NCBI RefSeq assembly: GCF_006715165.1
Contig: NZ_VFMS01000001.1
Coordinates: 2,170,001 to 2,234,000, forward strand
Source of the DNA: Arthrobacter sp. SLBN-122
GTDB taxonomy: Bacteria; Actinomycetota; Actinomycetes; Actinomycetales; Micrococcaceae
DNA: 64,000 nucleotides
Direction: 5' to 3'
The notes beneath the pieces were generated by a model. It had not been told where the DNA came from. It did no database searches and saw only the letters and a program-made list of their open reading frames with translations. This document shows, one piece after another, positions 36,701 through 45,668 of this stretch. A program made the position numbers and the translations under genes. Positions within the stretch are counted from its first letter, which is position 1; each line of letters opens with the position of its first letter.

Positions 36701-37449
36701 TCACCACCAAGTACAACCCGGCCCGCACCTGGACACCGGAGAACGCCGTGGGAATCGGCGGCGCCTACATGTGCATCTACGGCATGGAAGGTCCCGGTGG
36801 CTACCAGTTCGTGGGCCGCACCACCCAGGTGTGGTCGCGCTACGCGGACTCGGCCCCGTTCGAGCCCGGTTCACCCTGGCTGCTGCGCTTCTTCGACCGG
36901 ATCTCCTGGTACCCGGTCAGCCCGGAGGAACTCCTGGACCTGCGCGCCGACATGGCTGCCGGGCGTGGCCGGGGCGTCGAGATCGAGGAAGGCACCTTCT
37001 CGCTTGCCGAGCACGAAAAGTTCCTGGCGGAGAACAGCGGGTCCATCGAGGCATTCCGGGAAAAGCAGGGAGCCGCCTTCGCCGTCGAGCGGCAGGCATG
37101 GGCCGACGCCGGCGAGTTCGACCGCGCGGACGCGCTGGCCGCCGTCGTCACTCCCGTAGTGGATGACGTGGAGGTCCCTGAGGGCGGCTCGCTCGTTTCG
37201 GCGCCCTTCGCGGCGAGCGTCTGGAAGGTGGACGTGGCGGCCGGGGACCGGGTGGTGAAAGGCCAGCCGCTGGTATCGCTGGAGGCAATGAAGATGGAAA
37301 CGGTCCTGGAAGCTCCCTGCGACGGCGTGGTGCTCCGCGTCCTGCCGGCGGCCGGGGGCCAGGTAGTGGCGGGCGAGGCAGTGGTGGTGCTTGGCGCAGC
37401 CGGACCTGCAGGGCTGGAAGAGCTGGAACTGGAAGAGGCAGCAGTATGA
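33724..37449 (+). CDS. Urea (more likely guanidine) carboxylase, biotin-dependent
   Basis: A 1241-residue single-chain carboxylase that uses ATP, bicarbonate and biotin to carboxylate urea or guanidine. Domains in order are: biotin carboxylase (1 to about 450; [38 protein letters not shown]); KipA-like half of the carboxyltransferase (about 460-770; [20 protein letters not shown]); KipI-like half (about 820-1040; [20 protein letters not shown]); and biotinyl domain with EAMKMET (lysine about 1190). The GTG at 33724 overlaps the UAAP2 stop. It is linked to two UAAP genes and allophanate hydrolase rather than fused to it, as in bacterial guanidine pathways. Confidence 0.92.
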   Translation: MNTPNLFDTLLIANRGEIACRIIESARKLGLRTVAVFSEADRGAKHVRLADEAVLLGPAPAKESYLRVDAILAAAKETGAGAIHPGYGFLSEDAAFAEAVEAAGLVFVGPTAEQLRIFGTKHTARDAARAAGVPMISGSGLLEDVDAAVAASATIGFPLMLKATGGGGGIGMTVCRFEAELVESFPRVARLAGASFGTAGVFAERYVENARHVEVQIFGDGEGRVVSLGDRDCSLQRRHQKVLEEAPAPDLPAELREELHRSSRALCASLNYRSAGTVEFVYDSARKEASFLEVNARLQVEHPVTEAVTGVDLVEWMLRLAQGGSEARAVLADVPDALPVAGHAVEARVYAEDPARGFQPSAGTVTNAAYPTAAEARVDAWVETGTDVSTNYDPLLGKVITSGTSRTDAFDRLAAALENTRIDGIETNLGLFRAVSGMDVVRAVQHSTSTLDNVGDPEPRITVGRPGLQTSVQDWPGRTGLWQIGVPPSGPMDDLSFRLGNTALGNPEGAPGLEFTMTGPSLIFTHATTVCVTGAKVTVTVDGTEVPAWTPVTVPAGGRLDVGTASGKGLRGYILFQGGLDIPKYLGSASTFTLGQFGGHAGRVLRAGDVLRAVRQAAGQEVPTAAVPLDSRPALTTTWELAVAEGPHGAPEFFQREDIEELYSAEYEVHFNSARTGVRLIGPKPRWARTDGGEAGLHPSNIHDTAYSVGALDFTGDTPILLGPDGPSLGGFVCPVTVVTAERWKLGQLRPGDKVRFVPIKAGQAPSAKDLGPGRQLVLPSDADWSSSPSVAATATNRGFRGDGDDGVLGRVPEGSGRPAVTYRRSGDDNLLVEYGEMVLDLGLRARVHALHQHIEQLRVPGVVDLTPGIRSLQIKVDPSVLSTTRLLDLVQEVEAALPASSELVVPSRTVRLPLSWDDPATREAIERYMAGVRDDAPWCPWNIEFIRRINGLDSVNDVFDTVFNAEYLVLGLGDVYLGAPVATPLDPRHRLVTTKYNPARTWTPENAVGIGGAYMCIYGMEGPGGYQFVGRTTQVWSRYADSAPFEPGSPWLLRFFDRISWYPVSPEELLDLRADMAAGRGRGVEIEEGTFSLAEHEKFLAENSGSIEAFREKQGAAFAVERQAWADAGEFDRADALAAVVTPVVDDVEVPEGGSLVSAPFAASVWKVDVAAGDRVVKGQPLVSLEAMKMETVLEAPCDGVVLRVLPAAGGQVVAGEAVVVLGAAGPAGLEELELEEAAV

Positions 37450-39293
37450 GCGCGGCAAGCAGTGGCAAGGCAACCGGGCGCGTAAAGGCGGCGCTCGCGG
37501 CACTGGAAACAGTGGACCGGCCGGAAATCTGGATCACGCTCCGCAGCGGGGAAGACCTCCTGGCCGAGGCGGCGTCCATCGATGCCGCCCTGGGGGCCGG
37601 CGCGGACCTTCCGCTGGCCGGGCTGCTGCTGGCCGTCAAGAACAACGTTGACGTGGCAGGCATCCCCACCACGGCCGCGTGCCCGGGCTTTGCCTACACA
37701 CCGGACAAGGATGCCGAAGCGGTGGCCCGGCTCCGCGCCGCCGGCGCCCTGGTCCTGGGTGCCAGCAACCTGGACCAGTTCGCCACCGGACTGGTGGGGA
37801 CGCGCAGCCCCTACGGCGCCGTCCGCGACTCGCGCCGGCCCGAGTACATCTCCGGCGGATCCAGTTCCGGCTCCGCGGTGGCCGTGGCGCTGGGGCTGGT
37901 GGACATCGCGATCGGTACGGACACGGCAGGCTCCGGCCGTGTTCCGGCCGGGCTGCAGGGCATCGTGGGCATCAAGGCAACCCTGAACGTCGTCTCCACA
38001 GCCGGGGTGGTTCCCGCCTGCAGGTCCTGGGACGCGGTCACCATCTTTGCCCGGCACCTGTCCACCGCCGAGCTCGCCATGGGCGTCATGGCAGGCAACT
38101 CCCGGGAGTGGCCGGCGGACATCCGTTTGGCTGCACCGGAACGGCCCCGGGTGGCCTATCCGGTCAGCCTGCCCGCGTTGCCTGATGCTTGGGCCGCCGA
38201 ATTCCACCGCAACGTGGACCGGCTTCAGTCCCTGGGTGTGGAGGTGGAAGCCATTGAATTCGGTGCCTTCCTCGAAGCCGCCCGGCTGCTGTACGACGGT
38301 GGGCTGGTAGCCGAGCGCTACGCCGCCGTGGGCAGCTTCCTCGAAGAGTACGACGCCGGCACGGCTGGCCAGGCGGGCATCGACCCCACCGTGGAACGCA
38401 TCATCCGCGCGGCCGGGACAGTGCCCGCGCACCGGTACGTCAACGACACCGCCAAGCTGGAAGCACTGAAGCAAAAGGCGATGGCGCAGCTCGAAGGGTT
38501 CGACGCCCTGCTGATCCCCACCACGCCGTTCCACCCCACCCTGGCCGAGGTGGCTGCGGATCCGGTGGGGGTGAATTCGCTGATGGGCACCTACACCAAC
38601 TTCTGCAACCTGTTCGATCTCTGCGCCGTGGCAGTGCCGGCCGGCGAAGTGGACGGCGCCCAGTTCGGGCTGACGGTGGTGGGCAGGACCTTCGATGATG
38701 CCGTGGCGGCGGATATCGCCCGCCGCCTGGAGGTCACCCCGGAAGCTCCCGCCCTTTTCGCTCCCGGGGCGGCAGCTGAGGTTGACGGCAACGGTGCCCA
38801 ACCGTCGTCGTCCGTGCCATGGCCGCTGGCAGCCGGTGCAACGGCCGTGCCGCTGGTGGTGGTGGGTGCGCACCGAAAGGGCCAGCCGCTGGCGCCGCAG
38901 CTCGAAGTCCTCGGCGCCGCCTGGGTTGGCCCGGTCCGGACCGCGGCCCGCTACCGCATGGTGGCGCTGGACACCGTGCCGCCCAAGCCAGGGGTGTACC
39001 GGTCCGAGGACGGCGCGGAACTGGTGGGGGAGAAGTGGCTGCTGTCGCCGGCGGCCCTGGGGACGTTCCTGGCCTCCCTCCCCGAACCCATGCTGCTGGG
39101 ATCCGTGCGGATGTCAGACGGCTCCACCGCCGTCGGGTTCGCCTGTGATGCCGTTGCCGCCGCGGGCGGTGAGGACATCACCGCCTGGGGTGACTGGCTG
39201 GCGGACCGGAGCGTGGAGCCGAAGCCCCGGACGGTGTGGCGGGACTTGGGGGAGGCCGCCCTGGCGGGGTTCAGCCGCGGGGAGCGCGGATAG
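37446..39293 (+). CDS. atzF: Allophanate hydrolase
   Basis: 615 residues, splitting allophanate to ammonia and carbon dioxide, the last step of the carboxylase pathway. The amidase-signature domain has the catalytic lysine in LAVKNNVDVAG (about 64) and the Ser-cisSer-Ser region GGSSSGSAVAVALGLVDIA with GTDTAGSGRVPAG. A C-terminal domain (from about 475, VPLVVVGAHRKGQPLAPQLE) is typical of full-length AtzF. The start overlaps the carboxylase stop (ATGA). The end overlaps the convergent hydrolase gene by 23 bases. Confidence 0.93.
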   Translation: MSAASSGKATGRVKAALAALETVDRPEIWITLRSGEDLLAEAASIDAALGAGADLPLAGLLLAVKNNVDVAGIPTTAACPGFAYTPDKDAEAVARLRAAGALVLGASNLDQFATGLVGTRSPYGAVRDSRRPEYISGGSSSGSAVAVALGLVDIAIGTDTAGSGRVPAGLQGIVGIKATLNVVSTAGVVPACRSWDAVTIFARHLSTAELAMGVMAGNSREWPADIRLAAPERPRVAYPVSLPALPDAWAAEFHRNVDRLQSLGVEVEAIEFGAFLEAARLLYDGGLVAERYAAVGSFLEEYDAGTAGQAGIDPTVERIIRAAGTVPAHRYVNDTAKLEALKQKAMAQLEGFDALLIPTTPFHPTLAEVAADPVGVNSLMGTYTNFCNLFDLCAVAVPAGEVDGAQFGLTVVGRTFDDAVAADIARRLEVTPEAPALFAPGAAAEVDGNGAQPSSSVPWPLAAGATAVPLVVVGAHRKGQPLAPQLEVLGAAWVGPVRTAARYRMVALDTVPPKPGVYRSEDGAELVGEKWLLSPAALGTFLASLPEPMLLGSVRMSDGSTAVGFACDAVAAAGGEDITAWGDWLADRSVEPKPRTVWRDLGEAALAGFSRGERG

Positions 39294-40185
39294 CGTCAGC
39301 TGCATCCGGGCGGGACTCCCCGTCCTGACGTTCTTCCGTGAAGTACGCCGCGATGTCCGCCACCAGTTCCTTTACCGCTGCCGGGATGGAGCCGTGGAAG
39401 CACTTGGGGGAGAGCAGGTAGGTGCTGCCCGGAACTGCCTGGTGCAGCCGCTGGGCTGTTTCCTTGTAGTAGGCAGGACTCTTGCCGCCGGCCATGAAAT
39501 GGGTGTTTGCAGGCAGCACGCTGAAGTCCCGGGCATGGTCCTTCTCGTCGTAGGCCGCGCGCAGTTCGCCCACCCCGCTGGGCATGACCTGGCGGAACAT
39601 TTTGTTGATCCTGGTCCTGGACAACACGGCCATCAGGCCGGCCAGGACGGGTTCGGGGATCCTGGCCATGGTTGAGCCCGGGCTGGTGGCCTTCTTCATG
39701 TGCGCCAGCGCATGGCCCACCCTGCCCTGGTTCACGGCATCCTCGAATCCGTCCAGCCAGGCGGTGTCGATGCTGCCGTCGATGTTCACCGCCGCGTCAT
39801 ACACCGCCAGCTTGTCCGGGACAAAGGCGGTTCCGGTGAACTCCTGCACCGCATTCAGGGCCACCGCTCCGCCAAGGCTGTGGCCCAAAATGTTCCGGGC
39901 GCCGGTGGCGCGCAGGACCGTCCGGACATCCTCGATTTCGGTGGCCATGGAGTAGTCCGCCGGTTGTTCGGACGAGTTTCCCCGGCCCCGCCGGTCATAG
40001 ACGTCTACCGCCCAGCCGTCCCCCAGGCCCTTCGCCAGGGCAATCGAGAACGGGCGGTAGATCAACGCCGTCAGGAACGCGCCGCCAATCAGCAGCACCC
40101 GCCGGTCGCCGGGCGCCTCTTCGGTGCCGTAACTGTACAAAGCCAGCCTGCCGCCGTCGTGCGTTGGAAGTACGCGTTCTTTCAC
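39271..40185 (-). CDS. Alpha/beta hydrolase (copy 2 of a paralogous pair)
   Basis: 304 residues, related along its length to the hydrolase at 28807-29643: DVYDRRGRGNSSEQPADYS, nucleophile elbow ILGHSLGGAVALNA, DKLAVYDAAVNIDGS, and a C-terminal LLSPKCFHGSIP histidine. The GTG start at 40185 is exactly six bases after TAGGAT on the minus strand (40197-40192), predicting a leaderless transcript as for its paralogue. Its 3' end overlaps atzF by 23 bases in the opposite direction. The substrate is unknown. Confidence 0.85.
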   Translation of the reverse strand: MKERVLPTHDGGRLALYSYGTEEAPGDRRVLLIGGAFLTALIYRPFSIALAKGLGDGWAVDVYDRRGRGNSSEQPADYSMATEIEDVRTVLRATGARNILGHSLGGAVALNAVQEFTGTAFVPDKLAVYDAAVNIDGSIDTAWLDGFEDAVNQGRVGHALAHMKKATSPGSTMARIPEPVLAGLMAVLSRTRINKMFRQVMPSGVGELRAAYDEKDHARDFSVLPANTHFMAGGKSPAYYKETAQRLHQAVPGSTYLLSPKCFHGSIPAAVKELVADIAAYFTEERQDGESRPDAADAIRAPRG

Positions 40186-40245
40186 CAGCCCATCCTAGGG
40201 TGCACACCTGCGCGGCAACTGGGAGCCCGGGTACCCAATGCCCGG

Positions 40246-40251
40246 TAAACT
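40246..40251 (+). promoter_or_regulatory. Putative lysS -10 element (leaderless)
   Basis: TAAACT lies eight bases before the lysS GTG, placing the expected transcription start at or next to the start codon. No Shine-Dalgarno is visible before that GTG. No convincing -35 is present. Confidence 0.45.
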
Positions 40252-40259
40252 TGTGGATT

Positions 40260-41792
40260 GTGACTTCCCAAAACACCCCCTCGCCCAAGAACGCCCCTGA
40301 GCCCGTCGATGCCAGCGAGCAGATGCGGATCCGGATGGAAAAGCGCGCCAAACTCCTGGAGCGCGGCGCTGAGGCGTACCCGGTGGGTGTGGAGCGGACG
40401 CACTCGCTCGCCGAGATCCGGGAAAAGTACGCCCACCTCGAGGCGGACGATACCACCGGCGACACCGTGGGCGTTACCGGCCGCGTCGTCTTTATCCGCA
40501 ATACCGGCAAGCTCTGCTTCGCCACGCTGCAGGAAGGCGGCACCGACGGGAAGGCCACCCGCCTGCAGGCCATGCTGAGCCTGGCCAACGTCGGTGAGGA
40601 AGCGCTCGCCGACTGGAAGGCACTGGTTGACCTCGGTGACCACGTGTTCATCAAGGGCGAGGTCATCTCCTCCCGCCGCGGAGAGCTGTCCATCATGGCA
40701 GATTCCTGGTCCATGGCCTCCAAGGCACTGCGCCCGCTGCCGGTCCTGCACGCGGACCTGAACGAGGAAACCCGCGTCCGCCAGCGCTACGTTGACCTGA
40801 TGGTCCGTGACGAGGCCCGCGAAATGGTCTACACCCGCGCCGCCATCACCCGCTCCATCCGCGAAACGCTGTTCCGGCACCGCTACGTGGAAGTGGAAAC
40901 CCCCATCCTGAACCTGGTCCACGGCGGTGCACTTGCCCGCCCGTTCGAGACCCACATGAACGCCTTCGACCAGAAGATGACCCTGCGCATCGCCACCGAG
41001 CTGTACCTCAAGCGCGCCGTGGTGGGCGGGATCGACCGCGTGTACGACATGGGGCGCGTGTTCCGCAACGAGGGCGTGGACTCCACCCACAGCCCCGAAT
41101 TCACCACCCTTGAGTGCTACGAGGCCTGGGCGGACCAGTTCGTCATGGCCGAGCGGATAAAGGAAATCATCCTCGACGCCGCCGACGCCGTGGGTGCCGG
41201 CCGTGTCCTGCAGACCGAGGCCGGCGAGATCAACCTCGACGGCGAGTGGGCATGGCTGGCCGTCTACCCCGGACTTTCCGACGCCGTTGGGCAGGAAATC
41301 ACGCCGGACACGCCCGCTGAGGTGCTTCGCGGGATCGCGGAAAAGCACGACGTCAAGGTGGACCCCAAATGGGACGCCGAGAAGCTGGCTGTTGAGCTGT
41401 TCGGCGAGATTGTCGAACCAACCCTGCTGAACCCCACCTTCGTCTACGACTACCCGCCGTCTGCCCAGCCGCTGGCCCGCCCGCACCGCGAGGACGGCCG
41501 GCTGATCGAGGCCTGGGATCTGATTATCGGCGGCATGGAACGCGGCACCGCCTTCTCCGAGCTGATCGACCCCGTCATCCAGCGCGAACGGCTTACCGAG
41601 CAGTCCCTGCACGCGGCCGCCGGTGACGTGGAGGCCATGCAGCTCGACGAGGACTTCCTGCGCGCCCTTGAATACGGTGCCCCGCCCATGGGCGGCATCG
41701 GCCTGGGCATCGACCGGCTGGTCATGCTCTTCACGGGCGCCGGCATCCGCGAGACCATCCTGTTCCCCCTGCTGAAGCCCGAAGGGCACTGA
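40260..41792 (+). CDS. lysS: Lysine--tRNA ligase (class II)
   Basis: 510 residues charging tRNA-Lys. An N-terminal OB-fold anticodon domain (VGVTGRVVFIRNTGKLCFATLQ) is followed by the class II core: RQRYVDLMVRDEAREM, motif 2 area FRNEGVDSTHSPEFTTLECYEAW, and motif 3 GIGLGIDRLVMLFTGAGIRE, ending LFPLLKPEGH. The frame continues upstream, but GTG 40260 (VTSQNTPSPKN) fits the family and sits just after TAAACT. A 58-residue membrane protein gene begins two bases after its stop. Confidence 0.96.
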   Translation: MTSQNTPSPKNAPEPVDASEQMRIRMEKRAKLLERGAEAYPVGVERTHSLAEIREKYAHLEADDTTGDTVGVTGRVVFIRNTGKLCFATLQEGGTDGKATRLQAMLSLANVGEEALADWKALVDLGDHVFIKGEVISSRRGELSIMADSWSMASKALRPLPVLHADLNEETRVRQRYVDLMVRDEAREMVYTRAAITRSIRETLFRHRYVEVETPILNLVHGGALARPFETHMNAFDQKMTLRIATELYLKRAVVGGIDRVYDMGRVFRNEGVDSTHSPEFTTLECYEAWADQFVMAERIKEIILDAADAVGAGRVLQTEAGEINLDGEWAWLAVYPGLSDAVGQEITPDTPAEVLRGIAEKHDVKVDPKWDAEKLAVELFGEIVEPTLLNPTFVYDYPPSAQPLARPHREDGRLIEAWDLIIGGMERGTAFSELIDPVIQRERLTEQSLHAAAGDVEAMQLDEDFLRALEYGAPPMGGIGLGIDRLVMLFTGAGIRETILFPLLKPEGH

Positions 41793-41794
41793 TC

Positions 41795-41971
41795 ATGGAA
41801 TACGTGGCAGTTATTCTTCCCTCGTTGGTGGTGGGCCTGCTGTTCTGGTTCGCCATGAAGGCAATTTTTAACGCGGACAAGGCCGAGCGGCAGGCGGAGG
41901 CCCGCGCGCAGGCCGAAGCCGATTCCCTCCCGGCGCAGCCAGCGGACCGTCCCGGCCCGGAATCCAAATAG
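41795..41971 (+). CDS. Small single-pass membrane protein (58 aa) behind lysS
   Basis: 58 residues beginning MEYVAVILPSLVVGLLFWFA, with one N-terminal membrane segment (about 4-20) followed by a highly charged, Ala/Glu-rich helix (ADKAERQAEARAQAEADSL) and a Pro-rich tail. GAAGGG within the end of lysS is eight bases before the ATG. With the two-base gap this makes translational coupling to lysS likely. The form resembles small membrane-anchored helical proteins. I do not recognise a named family. Confidence 0.7.
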   Translation: MEYVAVILPSLVVGLLFWFAMKAIFNADKAERQAEARAQAEADSLPAQPADRPGPESK

Positions 41972-42020
41972 ATAAAACCCCCTTCTTTCCGGATTTATCC
42001 CCAAGGAACCAATAGGCGCT

Positions 42021-42050
42021 TTGACGCGTTGCCAAGATAAGAGTCATAAT
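42021..42050 (+). promoter_or_regulatory. lsr2 promoter
   Basis: TTGACG (42021-42026), an 18-base spacer and CATAAT (42045-42050) form the best consensus-like sigma-70 promoter in the window, followed by an AT-rich run. The expected transcript start is near 42057, giving a leader of about 45 bases with GAGGAAG before the lsr2 ATG. Confidence 0.65.
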
Positions 42051-42100
42051 TTTTTTGGGAAACATCCTGCTTTTCTGAAAACCCAAGAGGAAGACCTTTA

Positions 42101-42433
42101 ATGGCACAGAAAGTAAACATCATCCTCGTTGATGATCTGGATGGGGGATCCGCAGACGAGAATGTTAAGTTCGGCCTCGATGGGGTCAACTACGAGATTG
42201 ACCTGTCGGCAGGCAATGCCGCTGAACTTCGGTCTTCACTGGAGAGGTTCATTAACGCTGCACGCAAGGCATCCGGTGGCCGCAGCACCCAGAGGGCGAA
42301 GGCTCCAACGGGAGGCCGCAGCCACGATTCGGCACAAATCCGGCAATGGGCCCGGGATAACGGCTACACCGTTAACAGTCGGGGCCGAATTCAGGCCGAA
42401 ATCCAGGAGGCCTACCAAAAGGCAAATTCCTAG
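42101..42433 (+). CDS. lsr2: Lsr2 nucleoid-associated protein
   Basis: 110 residues. Lsr2 is the actinobacterial H-NS-like protein that coats AT-rich DNA and silences foreign genes. The N-terminal dimerisation domain (MAQKVNIILVDDLDGGSADE, then VNYEIDLSAGNAAELR) is followed by a basic linker rich in Arg/Lys/Gly. The C-terminal DNA-binding domain reads IRQWARDNGYTVNSRGRIQ, whose RGR is the AT-hook-like minor-groove contact. It has its own promoter and a strong terminator. The lysS-lsr2-clpC order is common in actinobacteria. Confidence 0.96.
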   Translation: MAQKVNIILVDDLDGGSADENVKFGLDGVNYEIDLSAGNAAELRSSLERFINAARKASGGRSTQRAKAPTGGRSHDSAQIRQWARDNGYTVNSRGRIQAEIQEAYQKANS

Positions 42434-42453
42434 GACTGCCTTTAGCTTCACGG

Positions 42454-42491
42454 AAACCCCGCTTACCGCCGCCAGGCGGGGCGGGGTTTTT
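42454..42491 (+). terminator. lsr2 factor-independent terminator
   Basis: AAACCCCGC (42454-42462) pairs with GCGGGGTTT, running into a U-run ending at 42491, with an inner GCC/GGC pairing. A classical intrinsic terminator 20 bases after the lsr2 stop. Confidence 0.88.
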
Positions 42492-42778
42492 CAATTCCCG
42501 GCATAAGCCTGCTATGGAGCGGCAGGCCGGGCGGCCCAATTGGCCAAAATAAGGAGGTGCTCTAAGCGCACAGCGCCGTCGATATTTCGCGGCAGTGGAC
42601 AGCCGGGGATGCCGGTTCCAGCCGAAGGCTGCTTTCATCCGGGCCCTGTTCACGGTGCCGCAACCCACCGCTGTCCTGATTCCCGCAAGGGCACGGGTTT
42701 CCCCTGTGGCGAACACGCTCCACAACTCAGGAGCGGCCACGTAGCATCAAAGTACGTCGTAGCTAGGAGTGTGGCGAA
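42492..42778 (+). promoter_or_regulatory. Intergenic region upstream of clpC
   Basis: 287 bases with no credible gene. It must carry the clpC promoter. The only clear symmetrical element is CGCTCC (42716-42721) and GGAGCG (42730-42735), eight bases apart, about 45 bases before the start. I do not see a good match to the ClgR or CtsR operators. AGGAG nine bases before ATG 42779 is the Shine-Dalgarno. Confidence 0.4.
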
Positions 42779-45271
42779 ATGTTTGAGCGATTTACGGACC
42801 GTGCCCGTCGCGTAGTTGTGCTTGCCCAAGAAGAGGCACGCATGCTGAACCACAATTACATCGGTACCGAACACATCCTCTTGGGTCTGATCCATGAGGG
42901 TGAGGGCGTTGCCGCCAAAGCTCTTGAGTCCTTGAGCATTTCGCTCGACGGCGTTCGCGAGCAGGTGCAGGAGATCATCGGGCAGGGCCAGCAGGCCCCC
43001 TCCGGCCACATCCCCTTCACCCCACGCGCCAAGAAGGTGCTGGAGCTCTCGCTGCGCGAAGCCCTGCAGCTGGGCCACAACTACATCGGCACGGAGCACA
43101 TCCTGCTCGGCCTCATCCGCGAGGGTGAGGGCGTTGCCGCCCAGGTTCTGGTCAAGCTCGGCGCGGACCTCAACCGGGTCCGCCAGCAGGTCATCCAGCT
43201 CCTCTCCGGCTACCAGGGCAAGGAAACCACCGGCGCAGGCGTTGGCGGCGGACAGCCCGAAGGCGCACCCGCCGGTTCCGTGGTCCTGGACCAGTTCGGC
43301 CGCAACCTGACCCAGGCTGCGCGCGAGAACAAGCTGGACCCGGTCATCGGACGCGAGCAGGAAATGGAACGCGTCATGCAGGTCCTTTCCCGCCGCACCA
43401 AGAACAACCCCGTCCTCATCGGTGAGCCCGGCGTCGGCAAGACCGCCGTCGTCGAAGGCCTGGCCCAGGCAATCGTGCGCGGCGACGTCCCGGAGACCAT
43501 CCGCGACAAGCAGCTGTACACACTGGACCTCGGTTCCCTCGTGGCAGGCTCCCGCTACCGCGGTGACTTCGAAGAGCGCCTGAAGAAGGTCCTCAAGGAG
43601 ATCCGCACCCGTGGCGACATCATCCTGTTCATCGATGAGATCCACACGCTTGTGGGTGCCGGTGCCGCCGAGGGCGCCATCGACGCAGCCTCGATCCTGA
43701 AGCCCATGCTGGCCCGCGGCGAGCTGCAGACCATTGGTGCCACCACACTGGACGAGTACCGCAAGCACATTGAGAAGGACGCCGCCCTGGAGCGCCGCTT
43801 CCAGCCGATCCAGGTCAAGGAACCCTCGGTGGCACACGCCATCGAGATCCTCAAGGGCCTGCGCGACCGGTACGAGGCACACCACCGCGTCACCATCACC
43901 GACGGCGCCCTGGCCTCCGCTGCAAGCCTGGCCGAGCGCTACATCTCGGACCGCTTCCTGCCGGACAAGGCGATCGACCTGATCGACGAAGCCGGTGCCC
44001 GGCTGCGCATCCGCCGCATGACCGCTCCGCCGGAGCTCAAGGCCATGGACGAGCGCATCGCCAAGCTGAAGATGGAGAAGGAATCCGCCATCGACGCGCA
44101 GGACTTCGAAGGCGCCGCTTCGCTCCGCGACAAGGAACAGAAGATGATTTCCGAGCGCGCGGAGAAGGAACGCCACTGGAAGTCCGGCGGCATGGACGAC
44201 ATCTCTGAGGTGGATGAGGATCTCATCGCCGAGGTGCTGGCCAACTCCACCGGCATCCCCGTCTTCAAGCTGACCGAGGAAGAATCCTCGCGGCTGCTTA
44301 AGATGGAGGACGAACTGCACAAGCGCGTGGTGGGCCAGGACGAGGCCATCAAGGCACTCTCGCAGGCCATCCGCCGCACCCGTGCAGGGCTCAAGGACCC
44401 CAAGCGCCCCGGTGGCTCGTTCATCTTCGCCGGCCCCACCGGCGTCGGCAAGACCGAGCTCGCCAAGGCACTCGCGGAGTTCCTGTTCGGTGAAGAGGAC
44501 GCCCTCATCACGCTGGACATGTCCGAGTACTCCGAGAAGCACACCGTCTCGCGGCTCTTCGGTGCCCCTCCGGGCTATGTTGGCTACGAAGAGGGTGGCC
44601 AGCTGACCGAGAAGGTCCGCCGGCGTCCGTTCTCCGTGGTGCTGTTCGACGAAGTGGAAAAGGCCCACGCGGACCTCTTCAACTCGCTGCTGCAGATCCT
44701 GGAAGACGGCCGCCTGACCGACTCCCAGGGCCGCGTGGTGGACTTCAAGAACACCGTCATCATCATGACTACCAACCTGGGTACCCGGGACATCTCCAAG
44801 AGCGTTGCCACCGGCTTCCAGTCCGGCACCGACACGCAGACCGGCTACAACCGCATGCGTGCCCGTGTCACCGAGGAGCTCAAGCAGCACTTCCGCCCGG
44901 AGTTCCTGAACCGTGTTGACGACGTCGTGGTGTTCCCGCAGCTGACGCAGGACGAGATCATCGAGATCGTGGACCTGTTCGTCACCCGCCTGGAGAAGCG
45001 CCTCAAGGACAAGGACATGGGCATCGAGCTCACCAAGGCCGCCAAGGTGCTCCTGGCAACCCGCGGCTACGATCCCGCTATGGGTGCCCGGCCGCTGCGC
45101 CGCACCATCCAGCGCGAGATCGAGGACCAGCTCTCCGAGAAGATCCTCTTCGGCGAGATCCACCCCGGCGACATCGTCGTAGTGGATGTCGAAGGCGAAG
45201 GCGACGACGCGAAGTTCACTTTCGCCGGCAACGCCAAGCCGCGCATCCCGGAAATCGCCCCGAGCGTCTAG
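42779..45271 (+). CDS. clpC: ATP-dependent Clp protease ATP-binding subunit ClpC
   Basis: An 830-residue class I Clp/Hsp100 unfoldase that feeds substrates to ClpP. Two N-terminal Clp repeats are present ([20 protein letters not shown]; then [16 protein letters not shown]). The first AAA domain has Walker A GEPGVGKT and [16 protein letters not shown] middle UVR-like segment ([18 protein letters not shown]) follows, then a second AAA domain with GPTGVGKT and LFDEVEKAH, and a C-terminal D2-small domain. The length and middle domain distinguish it from ClpA/ClpB. The gene is monocistronic, ended by a strong hairpin. Confidence 0.97.
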   Translation: MFERFTDRARRVVVLAQEEARMLNHNYIGTEHILLGLIHEGEGVAAKALESLSISLDGVREQVQEIIGQGQQAPSGHIPFTPRAKKVLELSLREALQLGHNYIGTEHILLGLIREGEGVAAQVLVKLGADLNRVRQQVIQLLSGYQGKETTGAGVGGGQPEGAPAGSVVLDQFGRNLTQAARENKLDPVIGREQEMERVMQVLSRRTKNNPVLIGEPGVGKTAVVEGLAQAIVRGDVPETIRDKQLYTLDLGSLVAGSRYRGDFEERLKKVLKEIRTRGDIILFIDEIHTLVGAGAAEGAIDAASILKPMLARGELQTIGATTLDEYRKHIEKDAALERRFQPIQVKEPSVAHAIEILKGLRDRYEAHHRVTITDGALASAASLAERYISDRFLPDKAIDLIDEAGARLRIRRMTAPPELKAMDERIAKLKMEKESAIDAQDFEGAASLRDKEQKMISERAEKERHWKSGGMDDISEVDEDLIAEVLANSTGIPVFKLTEEESSRLLKMEDELHKRVVGQDEAIKALSQAIRRTRAGLKDPKRPGGSFIFAGPTGVGKTELAKALAEFLFGEEDALITLDMSEYSEKHTVSRLFGAPPGYVGYEEGGQLTEKVRRRPFSVVLFDEVEKAHADLFNSLLQILEDGRLTDSQGRVVDFKNTVIIMTTNLGTRDISKSVATGFQSGTDTQTGYNRMRARVTEELKQHFRPEFLNRVDDVVVFPQLTQDEIIEIVDLFVTRLEKRLKDKDMGIELTKAAKVLLATRGYDPAMGARPLRRTIQREIEDQLSEKILFGEIHPGDIVVVDVEGEGDDAKFTFAGNAKPRIPEIAPSV

Positions 45272-45282
45272 TCTCCACAGCC

Positions 45283-45318
45283 AAAGCCCCGCCCCTCCGC
45301 AAGGAGCGGCGGGGCTTT
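45283..45318 (+). terminator. clpC factor-independent terminator
   Basis: AAAGCCCCGCC (45283-45293) pairs with GGCGGGGCTTT (45308-45318), with an inner CTCC/GGAG stem and a GCAA loop. It lies 12 bases after the clpC stop. Confidence 0.88.
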
Positions 45319-45383
45319 CGCTTTGCCCTCCGTCCCGTCAAAGCGTTGGCATCCGCGCCCACGGTCACCCCGCTGCGGCACCG

Positions 45384-45547
45384 GAGCCATTTGCCGCTTG
45401 CTGCTCCTCCGTCGCTTTGACGCAAGCTACACAAATGACCCCGGCCCCTCCGCTTCACGCGAAGCGAGCCCCGCGCGGGTGGCGGCGGTCAGGCATTTGT
45501 GTAGGCGCCGTCAAAGCGAGGAACGAGCAGGCGCCGGCAAATGGCTC
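45384..45547. repeat. Long imperfect palindromic element between clpC and the S9 peptidase
   Basis: Two arms of about 57-61 bases (45384-45440 and 45487-45547) are imperfect reverse complements. Shared blocks are GAGCCATTTGCCG / CGGCAAATGGCTC, TCGCTTTGACG / CGTCAAAGCGA and CTACACAAATG / CATTTGTGTAG, all in the mirrored order. The 46-base centre contains its own hairpin, CGCTTC-ACGC-GAAGCG (45451-45466). GTCAAAGCG also occurs just outside the left arm, near 45337. The gap from 45272 to 45668 otherwise holds the clpC terminator and the peptidase promoter region, and no gene. A MITE-like or REP/BIME-like mobile palindrome is the best reading. Confidence 0.6.
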
Positions 45548-45668
45548 GGCCGACGGCACCAACCCGGCCCCGCACCCCTCGGCCCACGAAGCGACAGCTG
45601 CGCCGCCATCGTTCCGCCGGTAGTGAAGTGGTTGTGACGGGCAGCACAAACCGTGTTGAATCGGGGGC

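Noticed and set aside
42716..42735. ClgR operator upstream of clpC
   Set aside because: CGCTCC-N8-GGAGCG is symmetrical but its spacing and core do not match the ClgR consensus I know, so I report it only as a palindrome.
42650..45163. 837-codon minus-strand open frame opposite clpC
   Set aside because: Shadow of clpC with no recognisable motif.
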